In this document: positions 54,857-63,668 of the stretch, piece after piece
Layout of the letters: each line of letters opens with the position of its first letter
Numbering within the stretch: position 1 is the stretch's first letter
Assembly (NCBI RefSeq): GCF_005144885.1
Contig: NZ_CP039690.1
Coordinates: 2,493,001 to 2,557,000, forward strand
DNA: 64,000 nt
DNA from: Phreatobacter stygius
GTDB taxonomy: Bacteria > Pseudomonadota > Alphaproteobacteria > Rhizobiales > Phreatobacteraceae
Direction of reading: 5' to 3'
Program-made: the position numbers and the translations under genes
The notes under the pieces: generated by a model
The model's input: the letters and a program-made list of their open reading frames with translations, nothing else
Database searches by the model: none
What the model was told of the DNA's origin: nothing

Positions 54857-55933
54857 ATGCCGACCAGGCGCAGACTTCTCGGCTCCTTGGCCTCGATCCC
54901 GCTGCTCGCCGCCGCCGGCGCGTTGCTGGCATCCCGTGCCAACCCCTATTATTCCGGACCGGTGTCGGATCATTTCGACGGCACCCGCTTCTTCGACCCG
55001 CATGGTGCCGCACCGCGCCCCTTGTCCGATCTGCTGCGCTGGCAGTTCGGCTCCGACGCCCGCGCCCGCTGGCCCGCCGCCTGGCCGCTCGAGCGGTTCG
55101 ACACGCCGCCGGCTCGGGTCGAGGGCGACGCCCTGAGACTTGGCTATGCCGGCCATGCCAGCCTGCTGTTGCAGACGCGCGGGCTGAACATCCTGCTGGA
55201 CCCGGTCTGGTCGGAACGCTTCTCGCCTTTGTCCTTCCTTGGTCCGAAACGGGTCAATCCGCCGGGTATCCGCTTCGAAGACCTGCCGAAGATCGACCTG
55301 GTTCTGGTCAGCCATGGCCATTACGACCATCTGGATCTCGCGACGCTGTCGAGGCTTGCGGCCAGCCACGCCCCGCGGGTGATCACGCCGCTCGGCCAGG
55401 ATGCGATCATGAAGGCGCATGATCCGGCGATTCGCGCCGAAGCCCATGACTGGGGCGACCGGGTCGAGATCGGCCATGACATGGCGGTCAATCTGGCGCC
55501 GATGCGGCACTGGACCGCGCGTGGCCTGTTCGACCGCAACAAGGCGCTGTGGGCTGCCTTCATTATCGAGACGCCGGCCGGCCACATCTATCACATTGGC
55601 GATACCGGTTATGGCGACGGCCACCATTTCCGCGAAGCCAGGCGCCGCTTCGGCGACTTCCGGCTGGCGATCCTGCCGATCGGCGCCTATGAGCCGCGCT
55701 GGTTCATGAGCGAGCAGCACATGAACCCCGAAGAGGCGGTCCAGGTGATGCTGGATTGCGGCGCCCGCCATGCGCTCGCCCATCATTGGGGCACCGTCCA
55801 GCTCACCAATGAGCCGATCGAAGCGCCTCGCGCCGCGCTCGCCGAAGCGCTCAAGGCCAGGAATATCGCCGCCGACAGGTTTCGGGCGATCCGGCCGGGC
55901 GAGGCCTGGGATATTCCGGCTGCCGGCGCCTGA
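54857..55933 (+). CDS. Metallo-beta-lactamase-fold hydrolase (NAPE-PLD/UlaG-like)
   Basis: A 358-residue protein. The N-terminus (RRRLLGSLASIPLLAAAGAL) is a hydrophobic signal or anchor with several Arg. The MBL domain has LGYAGHASLLLQTRGLNILL, then DLVLVSHGHYDHLDLATLSR (metal-binding HxHxDH), and GDTGYGDGHHF, followed by the WFMSEQHMNPEEAVQ and HHWGTVQLTNEP motifs of the NAPE-PLD-like family. In animals these hydrolyse N-acylphosphatidylethanolamine; the bacterial substrate is unknown, though a phospholipid link fits the pgsA neighbour. Confidence 0.88.
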   Translation: MPTRRRLLGSLASIPLLAAAGALLASRANPYYSGPVSDHFDGTRFFDPHGAAPRPLSDLLRWQFGSDARARWPAAWPLERFDTPPARVEGDALRLGYAGHASLLLQTRGLNILLDPVWSERFSPLSFLGPKRVNPPGIRFEDLPKIDLVLVSHGHYDHLDLATLSRLAASHAPRVITPLGQDAIMKAHDPAIRAEAHDWGDRVEIGHDMAVNLAPMRHWTARGLFDRNKALWAAFIIETPAGHIYHIGDTGYGDGHHFREARRRFGDFRLAILPIGAYEPRWFMSEQHMNPEEAVQVMLDCGARHALAHHWGTVQLTNEPIEAPRAALAEALKARNIAADRFRAIRPGEAWDIPAAGA

Positions 55934-55941
55934 GAGCCCGT

Positions 55942-55970
55942 CCGAGCCGCAGGTTCTGCCCCCGGCTCGG
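55942..55970. terminator. Hairpin between convergent MBL-fold and LysE genes
   Basis: CCGAGCCG and CGGCTCGG form an 8-bp stem with a 13-nt loop between two convergent genes. There is no T run on either side, so it is only a possible terminator. Confidence 0.4.
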
Positions 55971-55984
55971 CGCGGCCTGCGATG

Positions 55985-56614
55985 TCAGGACAGGCCCTGC
56001 CACGCGGTGACGACCGCCACCGTGATCAGCACCACGCCGGCGCCGCGGCCAAGGCTCACCGTCATGCCCGGACTGGATGTCAGCCAGTCCCGCCCGCTGC
56101 TTCCAGCCAGCGCCACCCCACCATAGACGGCAAGCTGCGTCGCCGCGGTCATCACCGCCAAAACGATGGCCTGCGCCCAGATCGGGCCGAATTCCGGCTT
56201 CAGGAACTGCGGATAGACCGCCAGCATGAAAAGATAGGCCTTCGGATTGAGCAGGCTCGTCACGATGCCTTGCCGGAAACTGGTCCACAGCGACTGGATC
56301 GGCAGGCTGCCGATCGCACCGATGACCACGGAACTGCGCAGCAACGTCCAGCCGATCCAGACGATATAGGCTGCCCCCGCCAGCAGCAGCACGGTGAACA
56401 GGCCGGGAACCAGACGCAGAAGCAGCCCGACGCCGAGCGCTGCATAGATGCCGTGGAACACGCCGCCCGCGATGATTCCGGCCGTGGCGGCCAGACCCTG
56501 GCGGCGGCCGCCGGTCAGTGAATTCGCCAGCACGAACACCATGTCCATGCCCGGCACGATGATGATGCCGAACAGGAGCACGAAGAAGAGCCAGAGGTTT
56601 TCGGCATAATTCAT
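55985..56614 (-). CDS. LysE/RhtB-family exporter
   Basis: A 209-residue membrane protein with six hydrophobic segments, starting MNYAENLWLFFVLLFGIIIV and containing PGMDMVFVLANSLTGGRRQG, the LysE/RhtB pattern (normally P-G-P-x). It exports an amino acid or similar compound. The gene is divergent from a WYL-type regulator; the start codon lies inside a TGTCAGTTG half-site that is found again as a full palindrome in the intergenic region. Confidence 0.88.
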   Translation of the reverse strand: MNYAENLWLFFVLLFGIIIVPGMDMVFVLANSLTGGRRQGLAATAGIIAGGVFHGIYAALGVGLLLRLVPGLFTVLLLAGAAYIVWIGWTLLRSSVVIGAIGSLPIQSLWTSFRQGIVTSLLNPKAYLFMLAVYPQFLKPEFGPIWAQAIVLAVMTAATQLAVYGGVALAGSSGRDWLTSSPGMTVSLGRGAGVVLITVAVVTAWQGLS

Positions 56615-56720
56615 GTCAGTTGTCCGCCGCCGTGCCGCCCCGGAAATCGAGGGAGCCTTTGCTTTTCAGGGTGTTGTGGCGGATATATAAGACGGGCCAA
56701 CTGACACCGAATGTCAGTTG
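56614..56720. promoter_or_regulatory. Probable operator region: half-site and 9-bp inverted repeat between lysE-type and WYL-regulator genes
   Basis: A perfect inverted repeat CAACTGACA-N5-TGTCAGTTG lies at 56698-56720. A third copy of TGTCAGTTG occurs at 56614-56622, overlapping the exporter start codon. The repeat is 35 bp before the regulator ATG, and an AT-rich TATATAAG lies just left of it (about 56683-56690). Repeated half-sites at both ends of a divergent promoter fit autorepression and exporter control by the WYL regulator. Confidence 0.7.
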
Positions 56721-56755
56721 TATGTGTGAAGTGCGGGATTTCCCGAGGTCACGTG

Positions 56756-57457
56756 ATGCCGAAGGCCTCGCGCCTGTTCGAGATCATTCAGACCCTGCGC
56801 CTGGCCAGGACACCGGTCACCGCAGCGGCGATGGCCGAGACGCTGGAGGTCAGCCAGCGCACGGTCTATCGCGATGTCCTCGCGCTGCAGGCCATGCGCG
56901 TGCCGATCGAGGGCGATCGCGGCATCGGCTACATCATGCGACCGGGCTTCGACCTGCCGCCGCTGATGTTCTCGATCGAAGAGATGGAAGCTCTCGTCCT
57001 GGCGCTGGCGCTCTTGGAACGCACCGGCGACGGCGAGCTGAAGGAGGCCGCCAAGCGGGTCGGCGCAAAGATCGCGGGCGCGGTGCCGGCACCGCTTCGC
57101 CAGGTCCTTCACACCAACACGCTGCATGCCTGGGGCTCGGTGGCGCCGGCACCGCCCGGGCTCGATCTTGCGCTGGTGCGCCGCGCCATCCGCGACGAAC
57201 GGAAACTCGATCTGGCTTATCGCGATGAGCAAGGCCAGGCGACCGAGCGAACCATCTGGCCGGTCGCGCTGATCTATTATTCCGAGACCGCCAATATCGT
57301 CGCCTGGTGCGAACTGCGCCAGGCGCGGCGCAACTTCCGGTCCGACCGGGTCGCGCGCTGCGCGGCATGCGACAGTTTCTTCAGGGGCAAAGGCGATCGC
57401 CTGCGCCAGGAATGGATCAGCGGCTGGAACACCAGCGGCGCGAGAGACGACACCTGA
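56756..57457 (+). CDS. WYL-domain helix-turn-helix transcriptional regulator (YafY-like)
   Basis: A 233-residue regulator. Residues 1-60 form a wHTH (RLFEIIQTLRLARTPVTAAA, then METL-like MAETLEVSQRTVYRDVLALQ), and the C-terminal region has the WYL-like fold (LDLAYRDEQGQATERTIWPV and LIYYSETANIVAWCELRQAR). The FRSDRV motif near 210 is typical. WYL proteins sense small ligands or nucleic acid. GAGG lies 7 nt before the ATG at 56756. It probably binds the CAACTGACA palindrome upstream and controls the divergent LysE exporter. Confidence 0.88.
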   Translation: MPKASRLFEIIQTLRLARTPVTAAAMAETLEVSQRTVYRDVLALQAMRVPIEGDRGIGYIMRPGFDLPPLMFSIEEMEALVLALALLERTGDGELKEAAKRVGAKIAGAVPAPLRQVLHTNTLHAWGSVAPAPPGLDLALVRRAIRDERKLDLAYRDEQGQATERTIWPVALIYYSETANIVAWCELRQARRNFRSDRVARCAACDSFFRGKGDRLRQEWISGWNTSGARDDT

Positions 57458-57487
57458 AGCGCTTGCCGCGCATCGGTGGGCGCCCCG

Positions 57488-60157
57488 TTACTGGATCTGC
57501 AGGCCGCGCAGCAGCCGCTCGATATAATCCATCTCGAGCTGCGGCCGGTCCGGATCCGACAGGCGCCGGCGCAACTCCTCCAGAACCCGCTGGGCGCGCT
57601 GGGCCGCACCCTCGCCGGCGTTGGGAATGCGGACATTGGAGTTTTCATTGGCCTCGCGGCCGCGCGTCGGCCGGCCGAGCGGGTCGTAGTCCTGGTTGCC
57701 GGCCTGGCCATTGCGGCCGGGCTGGCCCTGCTGATTGCCCTGGCCCTGCTGGCCCTGACCCTCCTGCATTTGCTGGGCGAGCCCCTGCGCGCCTTGCTGC
57801 AGGCTCCTCAGTGCCCGTCCCTGGGCATCGGCCGCGCCCTGGCCGTCGCCGCGGCCAAGCGCACCTTCGGCTTCGCGCATGGCACGGCCGGCATTGCCCA
57901 TGCCCTGCTCCGCCTGCCGGCCACCCGGCGAATCGCCCTGGTCGCCCTGCTGGCCGAGCTGCTCACGCAATTGATCGAGCAATTCGCGCAATTGCCGCTG
58001 GCTCTCGCCAAGCTCGGAGAAGCTCGGGGGTCCGTCGCCCGGCTGGTCGCCCTGGCCCTGCTGCGGTTGCCCGTCCTGACCCGGCTGGCCCGGCTGACCG
58101 CGCTGGTTCGGACGCTGCTGCTGGCCGCGCTGGGCCCGACGCTGCTCCTGGCCCCGCCGGAAGGTCTGGTCGCGCAATTGCTGCTGGCGGCGGATCATGT
58201 CGGACAGCTGGTCGAGCGCGTTCTCGCCCTGCTCGGTGCCGTCGCCCATCTCCTGTTGCTGCTGCTGGCGGCCGGCCTGCAGGCCCTGCAGCATCTGCTG
58301 CAATTCCTGCATCAGCCGCTGCGCCTGCTCGCGCGCGCCGCTGCGGGCAAGGTTCTCGATGCGGTTCAGCATGTCGCGCAGGTCCTGCGGACGGACCGTG
58401 CGCGCATTGGGATCGCGCTGGGCCTGCTGCTGGTTCTGCCCGTCCTGGCGGTTGCGCAGCGCCTGTTCGGTCAGTTCGCGCATCAACCGGTCCATGGCCT
58501 GGCGCAGGTCCTGCGACAGGCGGCGGATCTCGTCTTCCGATGCGCCGCGCTCGATCGCCTGGCGCAGCCGCTCGGCCGCCGCCTGCACCGCGCGCTCGGC
58601 TTCCGACACGTCGCCGTCCTCGATCCGGACGGCGATATCCCAGAGATAATCCATGACCTCGGTCAGCTGGGCATCGCTCGACGCCCGCGTCAGCCGGAAA
58701 TAGGCGGTGCGCAGCCCGAGATAGACCGCCGTCTCCATGCCGAACACATCAGGCGCAGTGGTCAGCGCCTCCAGGGCGCGCGCCACCCGCGGCCGCGCAT
58801 TGGCATCGAGCGCCAGGATGCGCCGCTGCTCGACCAGGGCGCGCGGCACCGGCTTGGCGAAGCTGCGCTGCGGCAAGGTGGCGACGACCGTGTCGGACCG
58901 GCCTTCATTGCCGGCATCGTCCTTGGCATGCAGCGTCACCGCCACCTGCAGCCCGGCGAACGGATGCGCGACGAAATCGCGGCTGGTCTGGCTCGTGCCG
59001 TGGCGCGTGCGCGCCTGCGGCAAGACCAGCGGGATCGGCGGCAGTTCGGCCAGCGGCCGGGCCGACGGCCGCTGCAGCGCGGTGGCCGATGGCGCGAGCT
59101 GGAACCGCGCCTCGGCTTCGGTGACGCCGTAGTCGTCCTCGATCTTGTAGGACAGCATGAGCTGGTTGCGCTGGTCGGCCTGCGGATCACGCTCGAAGGT
59201 AATCGTCGGCGCCTGATCGATCAGCGCCTCGAAGCGCCAGTCGAGCGGTTCCGCGCCGGTGCCGCGGACCGTCAGCTGGCCGTCCCTGGCGATGACCCAG
59301 CGCGTCTCGGCAAGACCGGCCGGCGCGGTCGGCGTGGCACCCGTGGTGGCCGGTGGCGGGGCAGCCGTGACGCCGCCATCGGCGCGAATGTCGACATTGG
59401 CAAGGCCGGTCACCCGCAAGGTGACGACCGAACCCGCCGGCACCTTGAAACTGTCGGGCGTCGCCTCGCGCTGCGCGACCGGCTCGGTCGAGCGGCGGGT
59501 CGGCAGGATCAGGGGTGGCCGGCCGGTATAGGTCGGTGGCGTCACCCAGGCGTCGACCCGGTAGGTGATCGGCGCCGGCGGCGCGCGCCAGTCGAACGCC
59601 GTCATCAGCCGCGCCATGCGTTCGTCGCCGGCCAGGAAATAGGCCGGAACGATCAGCAGCAGCGCCAGGGAGCGGATCGCATAACGATCGAGATTGGCCA
59701 TGCGCGGCATCGGAATGCCGGTCTTCAGCCGGCCGGTCGCGGCCAGTACGCGCGCCCGGTGCTCATCCCACAGCGCCTTGGCGAAAGGATCGTCCCGGGT
59801 GGCCAGTTCGTCGGCGAGCGCGGTCGCCGGCCGGTGCCCGCCGCCGGTCGACCGGTCGATCCGGCGCAAGGCCTCCTGATCGGTCGGCCGCCGGATGGTC
59901 AGAAGCGGCCAGGCGGCAATGACCAAGAGGCCCAGCACGAAGATGACGCCGCCAAACCGCGCCCAATAGGGCACGACCTGCCAGAATCCGAGCCAGGAGA
60001 CCGCCAGGACGCCGCCGAAAATGCCAAGGAACAGCACCAGGCGCGGCCAGACACGCTCCCACAGCAGGACGGCCCGCGCGCGATCGATGGTATGGCCGAG
60101 CGCCGGATCATGTCCGGGCCCCGTCGCCTGCCGCTCGGTATTCGTGCCGTCGCTCAA
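57488..60157 (-). CDS. TIGR02302/DUF4175 family membrane protein
   Basis: An 889-residue protein. Near the N-terminus are two or three membrane helices (RLVLFLGIFGGVLAVSWLGF and VIFVLGLLVIAAWPLL), and another lies near 170. The middle part is a beta-rich periplasmic-type region, and the last 300 residues are helical and very rich in Gln, Gly and Arg (QQQQQ runs, RRQQQLRDQTFRRGQEQRRA). This layout is that of the TIGR02302 family of alphaproteobacteria, with unknown function. A TTG start at 60157 (MSDGTNT) with GGAG upstream is preferred; a GTG at 60220 is possible. Confidence 0.85.
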   Translation of the reverse strand: MSDGTNTERQATGPGHDPALGHTIDRARAVLLWERVWPRLVLFLGIFGGVLAVSWLGFWQVVPYWARFGGVIFVLGLLVIAAWPLLTIRRPTDQEALRRIDRSTGGGHRPATALADELATRDDPFAKALWDEHRARVLAATGRLKTGIPMPRMANLDRYAIRSLALLLIVPAYFLAGDERMARLMTAFDWRAPPAPITYRVDAWVTPPTYTGRPPLILPTRRSTEPVAQREATPDSFKVPAGSVVTLRVTGLANVDIRADGGVTAAPPPATTGATPTAPAGLAETRWVIARDGQLTVRGTGAEPLDWRFEALIDQAPTITFERDPQADQRNQLMLSYKIEDDYGVTEAEARFQLAPSATALQRPSARPLAELPPIPLVLPQARTRHGTSQTSRDFVAHPFAGLQVAVTLHAKDDAGNEGRSDTVVATLPQRSFAKPVPRALVEQRRILALDANARPRVARALEALTTAPDVFGMETAVYLGLRTAYFRLTRASSDAQLTEVMDYLWDIAVRIEDGDVSEAERAVQAAAERLRQAIERGASEDEIRRLSQDLRQAMDRLMRELTEQALRNRQDGQNQQQAQRDPNARTVRPQDLRDMLNRIENLARSGAREQAQRLMQELQQMLQGLQAGRQQQQQEMGDGTEQGENALDQLSDMIRRQQQLRDQTFRRGQEQRRAQRGQQQRPNQRGQPGQPGQDGQPQQGQGDQPGDGPPSFSELGESQRQLRELLDQLREQLGQQGDQGDSPGGRQAEQGMGNAGRAMREAEGALGRGDGQGAADAQGRALRSLQQGAQGLAQQMQEGQGQQGQGNQQGQPGRNGQAGNQDYDPLGRPTRGREANENSNVRIPNAGEGAAQRAQRVLEELRRRLSDPDRPQLEMDYIERLLRGLQIQ

Positions 60158-60297
60158 TGACCGCTCCGGTTCGTGCCACCTTGCACTGCACAGGGTAACA
60201 CGAATGTCACGGAAGGCCACCTCACCGGCCCGGCCAGCCGATCACGGATCAGTGCGGAGCCTGTGAGGAGGCCGCCCTGAACCTCCCGGGCCATGCC

Positions 60298-61233
60298 TCA
60301 GACCAGCGACGCCAGGCTCGCCAGATCGACATTGGCGCCGCAGGCGAGCACCCCGACCCGCTCGCCCGGAGCCGGGCGATAGGCGCCGGCGATCAGGGCG
60401 GCGAGGGCCGCGGCCCCACCTGGCTCGGCGGCGGCACGCAGGTTCAGCCAGAGCCGCCGCTGGGCCTCGCGGATCGCCTCGTCCGGCACCAGCACGACGC
60501 TGTCGACATGGCGCGCCGCCACCTCGTGAACGCGCGCCAGCACGTTCCGGGCGCCGAGCGAATCGGCCGCGATGGAATCGACCTCGACATCGACCGGCCC
60601 GCCGGCGGCCAGCGCGGCCTGCAGCGCGCGCGAGCCTTCCGGCTCGACGCCGACCACCTTGACCCGGCCGTCGAACCAGCGGGCAATGCCGGAAATCAGG
60701 CCACCGCCGCCGACCGCCACCAGGACGGTGTCGAGGCCGCCGGCATCCTCTTCCCATTCGAGCCCGACCGTGCCTTGCCCGGCCATGGTCGGCCAGGCGT
60801 CATAGGCGTGGACCGAATGAGCGCCGCTTGCCGCCGCATAGGCTTCGCAGGCCGCCAGAGCATCGGCATAGCGTGCGCCGCCGACGACCAGGTCGGCACC
60901 GGTCTCGCGGATCCGGGCGATTTTCGCCGGCGACGAGATCTCAGGCACGAAGATGCGTGCGGCGATGCCGAGCTTGGTCGCCGCATAGGCCACCGCGATG
61001 CCGTGATTGCCACCCGAGGCGGCACAGACGCCAGCGGCGGGCAAGGGGCTGCCCAGCAGCGTGTTGAAGGCGCCGCGCGCCTTGAAGGTGCCCGTGACCT
61101 GCAGGAATTCGAGCTTCATCGACAGGGGAATGCCGAGGCCGAAGGTCTCGGGCCCGAGCGCAACCGTCGGGGTCCGCCTGATATGGCCGGCGATGCGGGC
61201 GTGGGCGGCACTGATGTCGTCAGGTGTCAGCAT
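60298..61233 (-). CDS. PLP-dependent threonine/serine dehydratase family protein
   Basis: A 311-residue fold-type II PLP enzyme. The PLP Lys is in TGTFKARGAFNTLL (residue about 52), the substrate loop is ASGGNHG, and the phosphate loop is VAVGGGGLISGIARW. The sequence lacks the C-terminal ACT domain of biosynthetic IlvA, so it is the short catabolic type: threonine/serine dehydratase or serine racemase. GGGAA precedes the ATG at 61233. It stands between DUF4175 and DUF429 genes without an obvious operon partner. Confidence 0.88.
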   Translation of the reverse strand: MLTPDDISAAHARIAGHIRRTPTVALGPETFGLGIPLSMKLEFLQVTGTFKARGAFNTLLGSPLPAAGVCAASGGNHGIAVAYAATKLGIAARIFVPEISSPAKIARIRETGADLVVGGARYADALAACEAYAAASGAHSVHAYDAWPTMAGQGTVGLEWEEDAGGLDTVLVAVGGGGLISGIARWFDGRVKVVGVEPEGSRALQAALAAGGPVDVEVDSIAADSLGARNVLARVHEVAARHVDSVVLVPDEAIREAQRRLWLNLRAAAEPGGAAALAALIAGAYRPAPGERVGVLACGANVDLASLASLV

Positions 61234-61281
61234 GATCGTTCCCAAAGTCGGCCCGAACCGGAGCCGCTTCGCGCTCCGCGG

Positions 61282-62025
61282 TCAAGCCCAGATCGCGACC
61301 GTCAGCCCGAACGCATCGCTGAGCGGCGGATCCGGAAAGGGGCGCGCCGTGCCGGCATGCAACCGGCGGGCGATCAGCGCGTTGACGCAGGCATCGAGCA
61401 GATCATCGGCACCGGCACCGCGCGGCGCCTTGTCGAGAAAGGGTTCGGGAAAGCCATGGTTGACCAGGATGGCGCGCCGGAGCGCCAGGCCGGAGCCATG
61501 AACGAGCGATTTGACCTTCTTCGGCAAGGCCACGGCCGTCTCGCCGTTGAGGCGCCAGAAGGCGAGCTCCGGATGGACCTCGAAGATGCGCCGGCCGAGC
61601 GTCGGATCGGCGCGCATCATCTGATCGATCTCGCGGATCTTGGGAAACAGGAAGAAGGCCTGTTTCGACACCTTGCGCGGCGGGTCGGAGGTTTCCAGCG
61701 CGACTTTGCAGGCCTCCCAATAGTCGAGCATATGGACGGCGCTGCGCGACGGCAGCGAGAACACCGACGACTGGCGCTCGCCGAGATACGGCCGGACATG
61801 GCGTTCCGGCCCGCGGCCGCCGGCGCCGGCCCGTTCCGGCAGGCCGATCGGCATGTCGACGGCAATAATGCCGGCGCCGTCGATCAGGTCGGCAAAACGC
61901 GGGCTGACCGTCACTTGGGGTTCGATCGGGCCGGCTGCCGTTATCGTCACCGCGATCCAGCCGGCCTTGCATCCGTCGACGCCGCGAACGACTGTGGCTG
62001 AACCATCGGGATAGTCGTCCGGCAT
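61282..62025 (-). CDS. DUF429 domain-containing protein
   Basis: A 247-residue protein with VVRGVDGCKAGWIAVTITAA near the start, IIAVDMPIGLPERAGAGGRG in the middle, and FEVHPELAFWRLNG later, the DUF429 pattern, an RNase-H-like fold with conserved Asp residues. The function is unknown. The ATG at 62025 overlaps the ATG of mtgA on the other strand within CATG. Its N-terminal region is usual for the family, so the start is credible. Confidence 0.85.
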   Translation of the reverse strand: MPDDYPDGSATVVRGVDGCKAGWIAVTITAAGPIEPQVTVSPRFADLIDGAGIIAVDMPIGLPERAGAGGRGPERHVRPYLGERQSSVFSLPSRSAVHMLDYWEACKVALETSDPPRKVSKQAFFLFPKIREIDQMMRADPTLGRRIFEVHPELAFWRLNGETAVALPKKVKSLVHGSGLALRRAILVNHGFPEPFLDKAPRGAGADDLLDACVNALIARRLHAGTARPFPDPPLSDAFGLTVAIWA

Positions 62026-62695
62026 GATCTTCCGCCTTCTCCGCCGCGCCAGGCTCGTCATCGCGATCCTTGTCGCGGCTCCGCTGCTGTTCGCCCTTGT
62101 CTACACCGTCGTCACGCCGGTCTCGACATTGATGGCGTGGCGCAAGGTCACCGGCGGGCGGGTCGAACGTGTCACCGTATCGCTCGCCAATGTCTCCCGA
62201 TCGGTGCCACGCGCGCTGATCGCCTCCGAGGATGCTCGCTTCTGCGGCCATTGGGGCGTCGACTGGCGCGAGCTTCAGGCGGTTCTGGACGATGACGACG
62301 GCCCGTCGCGCGGCGCCTCGACCATTTCCATGCAGGTCGCCCGCAACCTGTTCCTCTGGCAGGGCGATTCCGGCCCGACCGCCTATCTGCGCAAGGGCCT
62401 GGAGATCCCGCTGGCACTGGTCATCGACCTGATCTGGTCGAAACGGCGGATGATGGAGGTCTATCTCAACATTGCCGAATGGGGCCCGGACGGCGAGTTC
62501 GGCATCGAGGCCGGCAGCCGGCGCGCCTTCAACAAGCCGGCGGCACGGCTGACGCCGTCGGAAGCAGCCCTGCTCGTCTCGATCCTGCCGAATCCGATCG
62601 AGCGCGACGCCCGCCAGCCCGGCCCCGGCGTCCGGCGGAAAGCCGCGATCGTCAGCCGGCGCGCCGCCGCCGCGGCCATCGACTGTCTCGGCTGA
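62024..62695 (+). CDS. mtgA: Monofunctional biosynthetic peptidoglycan transglycosylase
   Basis: A 223-residue GT51 enzyme that polymerises lipid II. One N-terminal membrane helix (LVIAILVAAPLLFALVYTVV) is followed by the catalytic region PRALIASEDARFCGHWGVDW (with the active Glu in SEDARF), GASTISMQVARNLFLWQGDS and KRRMMEVYLNIAEWG. Length and motifs are those of MtgA. Its start overlaps that of DUF429, so its promoter must lie within that gene. Confidence 0.93.
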   Translation: MIFRLLRRARLVIAILVAAPLLFALVYTVVTPVSTLMAWRKVTGGRVERVTVSLANVSRSVPRALIASEDARFCGHWGVDWRELQAVLDDDDGPSRGASTISMQVARNLFLWQGDSGPTAYLRKGLEIPLALVIDLIWSKRRMMEVYLNIAEWGPDGEFGIEAGSRRAFNKPAARLTPSEAALLVSILPNPIERDARQPGPGVRRKAAIVSRRAAAAAIDCLG

Positions 62696-62742
62696 TGACC
62701 CGGGGTGGACGGCTCGCGGCGCCGCGGTCACTATCGCCGGGC

Positions 62743-63459
62743 ATGCGTCAACTGGTCCTCGCCGCTTTCCTCTTGTGCCCGCTCGGCCAGGCTGCCGCGC
62801 AGCCGCCGCCGGCCGTCCCGCAGACGACACCGGCCCAGATCGACCGTGTCGTCGGCCCCTGGGAATTGTCCAACCCGGCGGGCGACCGCAAATGCGACGT
62901 CACCTTCAAGGCCGAACGGGCCGGTCCCGGCTTCGGCCTCGGTTTCGCGGCAAGCTGCGCCGCCATCTTTCCGGCGGTCACCGGTGTCGTCGGCTGGGCG
63001 GTCACGCCCAACGGCAATATCCAATGGCTCGACCGCACCGGCGCCGCCACCTTCGATTTCGGCGAGACCGAGGTCGGCATTTTCGAGGCGCTCCGGCCAG
63101 GCGACCCGAGCGTCTATTTCCTGACCAATCGCGGGCTTGCCGGCACCACCTTGCCGACCGCCGACGAGCTCACCGGCATCTGGACGCTGGGCCAGCCGCG
63201 CGGGCGGGCGCTCTGCACCCTGACGTTCAAGCCGGAGCTGGCCGCCAATGCCGGACCGCTCGAACAACGCTTCACGCTCGACGCCGCCGAGGGCTGCGAG
63301 CGGTCGGTCGCGGCCCTCGGGCTTTCCAGCTGGCGCCTCGAGCGCGAGTTGCTGGTGCTCCAGGGCGCTACGACCGTGCTGTCGTTCAAGCGCGATCCGG
63401 ACGGCCGCTGGACCAAGGTGCCGGCCGATAACCGGCCGCTGGTGTTGAGCCGCGAATAG
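62743..63459 (+). CDS. Exported protein with two AprI/Inh-type metalloprotease inhibitor domains
   Basis: A 238-residue protein. The signal peptide (RQLVLAAFLLCPLGQAAAQ) is followed by two repeats of about 95 residues. Each opens with G-x-W-x-L (GPWELSNPAGDRKCDVTFKA; GIWTLGQPRGRALCTLTFKP) and has a Cys pair (residues near the start and the middle), as in AprI/Inh inhibitors of serralysin proteases. It would protect periplasmic targets or inhibit a secreted protease. No protease gene is near. The frame extends up to an ATG at 62695 overlapping the mtgA stop; the ATG at 62743 gives the better signal peptide. Confidence 0.78.
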   Translation: MRQLVLAAFLLCPLGQAAAQPPPAVPQTTPAQIDRVVGPWELSNPAGDRKCDVTFKAERAGPGFGLGFAASCAAIFPAVTGVVGWAVTPNGNIQWLDRTGAATFDFGETEVGIFEALRPGDPSVYFLTNRGLAGTTLPTADELTGIWTLGQPRGRALCTLTFKPELAANAGPLEQRFTLDAAEGCERSVAALGLSSWRLERELLVLQGATTVLSFKRDPDGRWTKVPADNRPLVLSRE

Positions 63460-63469
63460 CAGCGCCGAT

Positions 63470-63650
63470 CGGCAGTGCCGCGGCGCTCATCGACCTTGCC
63501 TTGGGGCAGCCGGTCGGCCGGGCCCAGGAGAGGGGCGGCCCGGACATTCTGGCGCTGGAGGCCATGGCGGCGAGCTACACGCGCCTGCTCGTCGCCGACC
63601 CGGCCGCCGGCGAGACCAACTGGGACGCGTTCCCGAGGCGGCGCGCCTAG
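63470..63650 (+). pseudogene. Possible remnant of a protein-coding gene
   Basis: One frame reads AAALIDLALGQPVGRAQERG, then GPDILALEAMAASYTRLLVA and ends NWDAFPRRRA before a TAG. It has good codon use for this genome and a plausible helical pattern, but no start or upstream coding exists after the preceding gene's stop. It looks like the last 60 codons of a lost gene. The family was not recognised, so this is tentative. Confidence 0.3.
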
Positions 63651-63668
63651 GGCGGCATCCCTCGCAAA

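Noticed and set aside
57476-60160. An 894-codon plus-strand open frame opposite the DUF4175 gene
   Set aside because: It is a GC-rich antisense shadow: Leu/Ala-rich with no family pattern, while the minus strand encodes a recognisable membrane protein over the same span.
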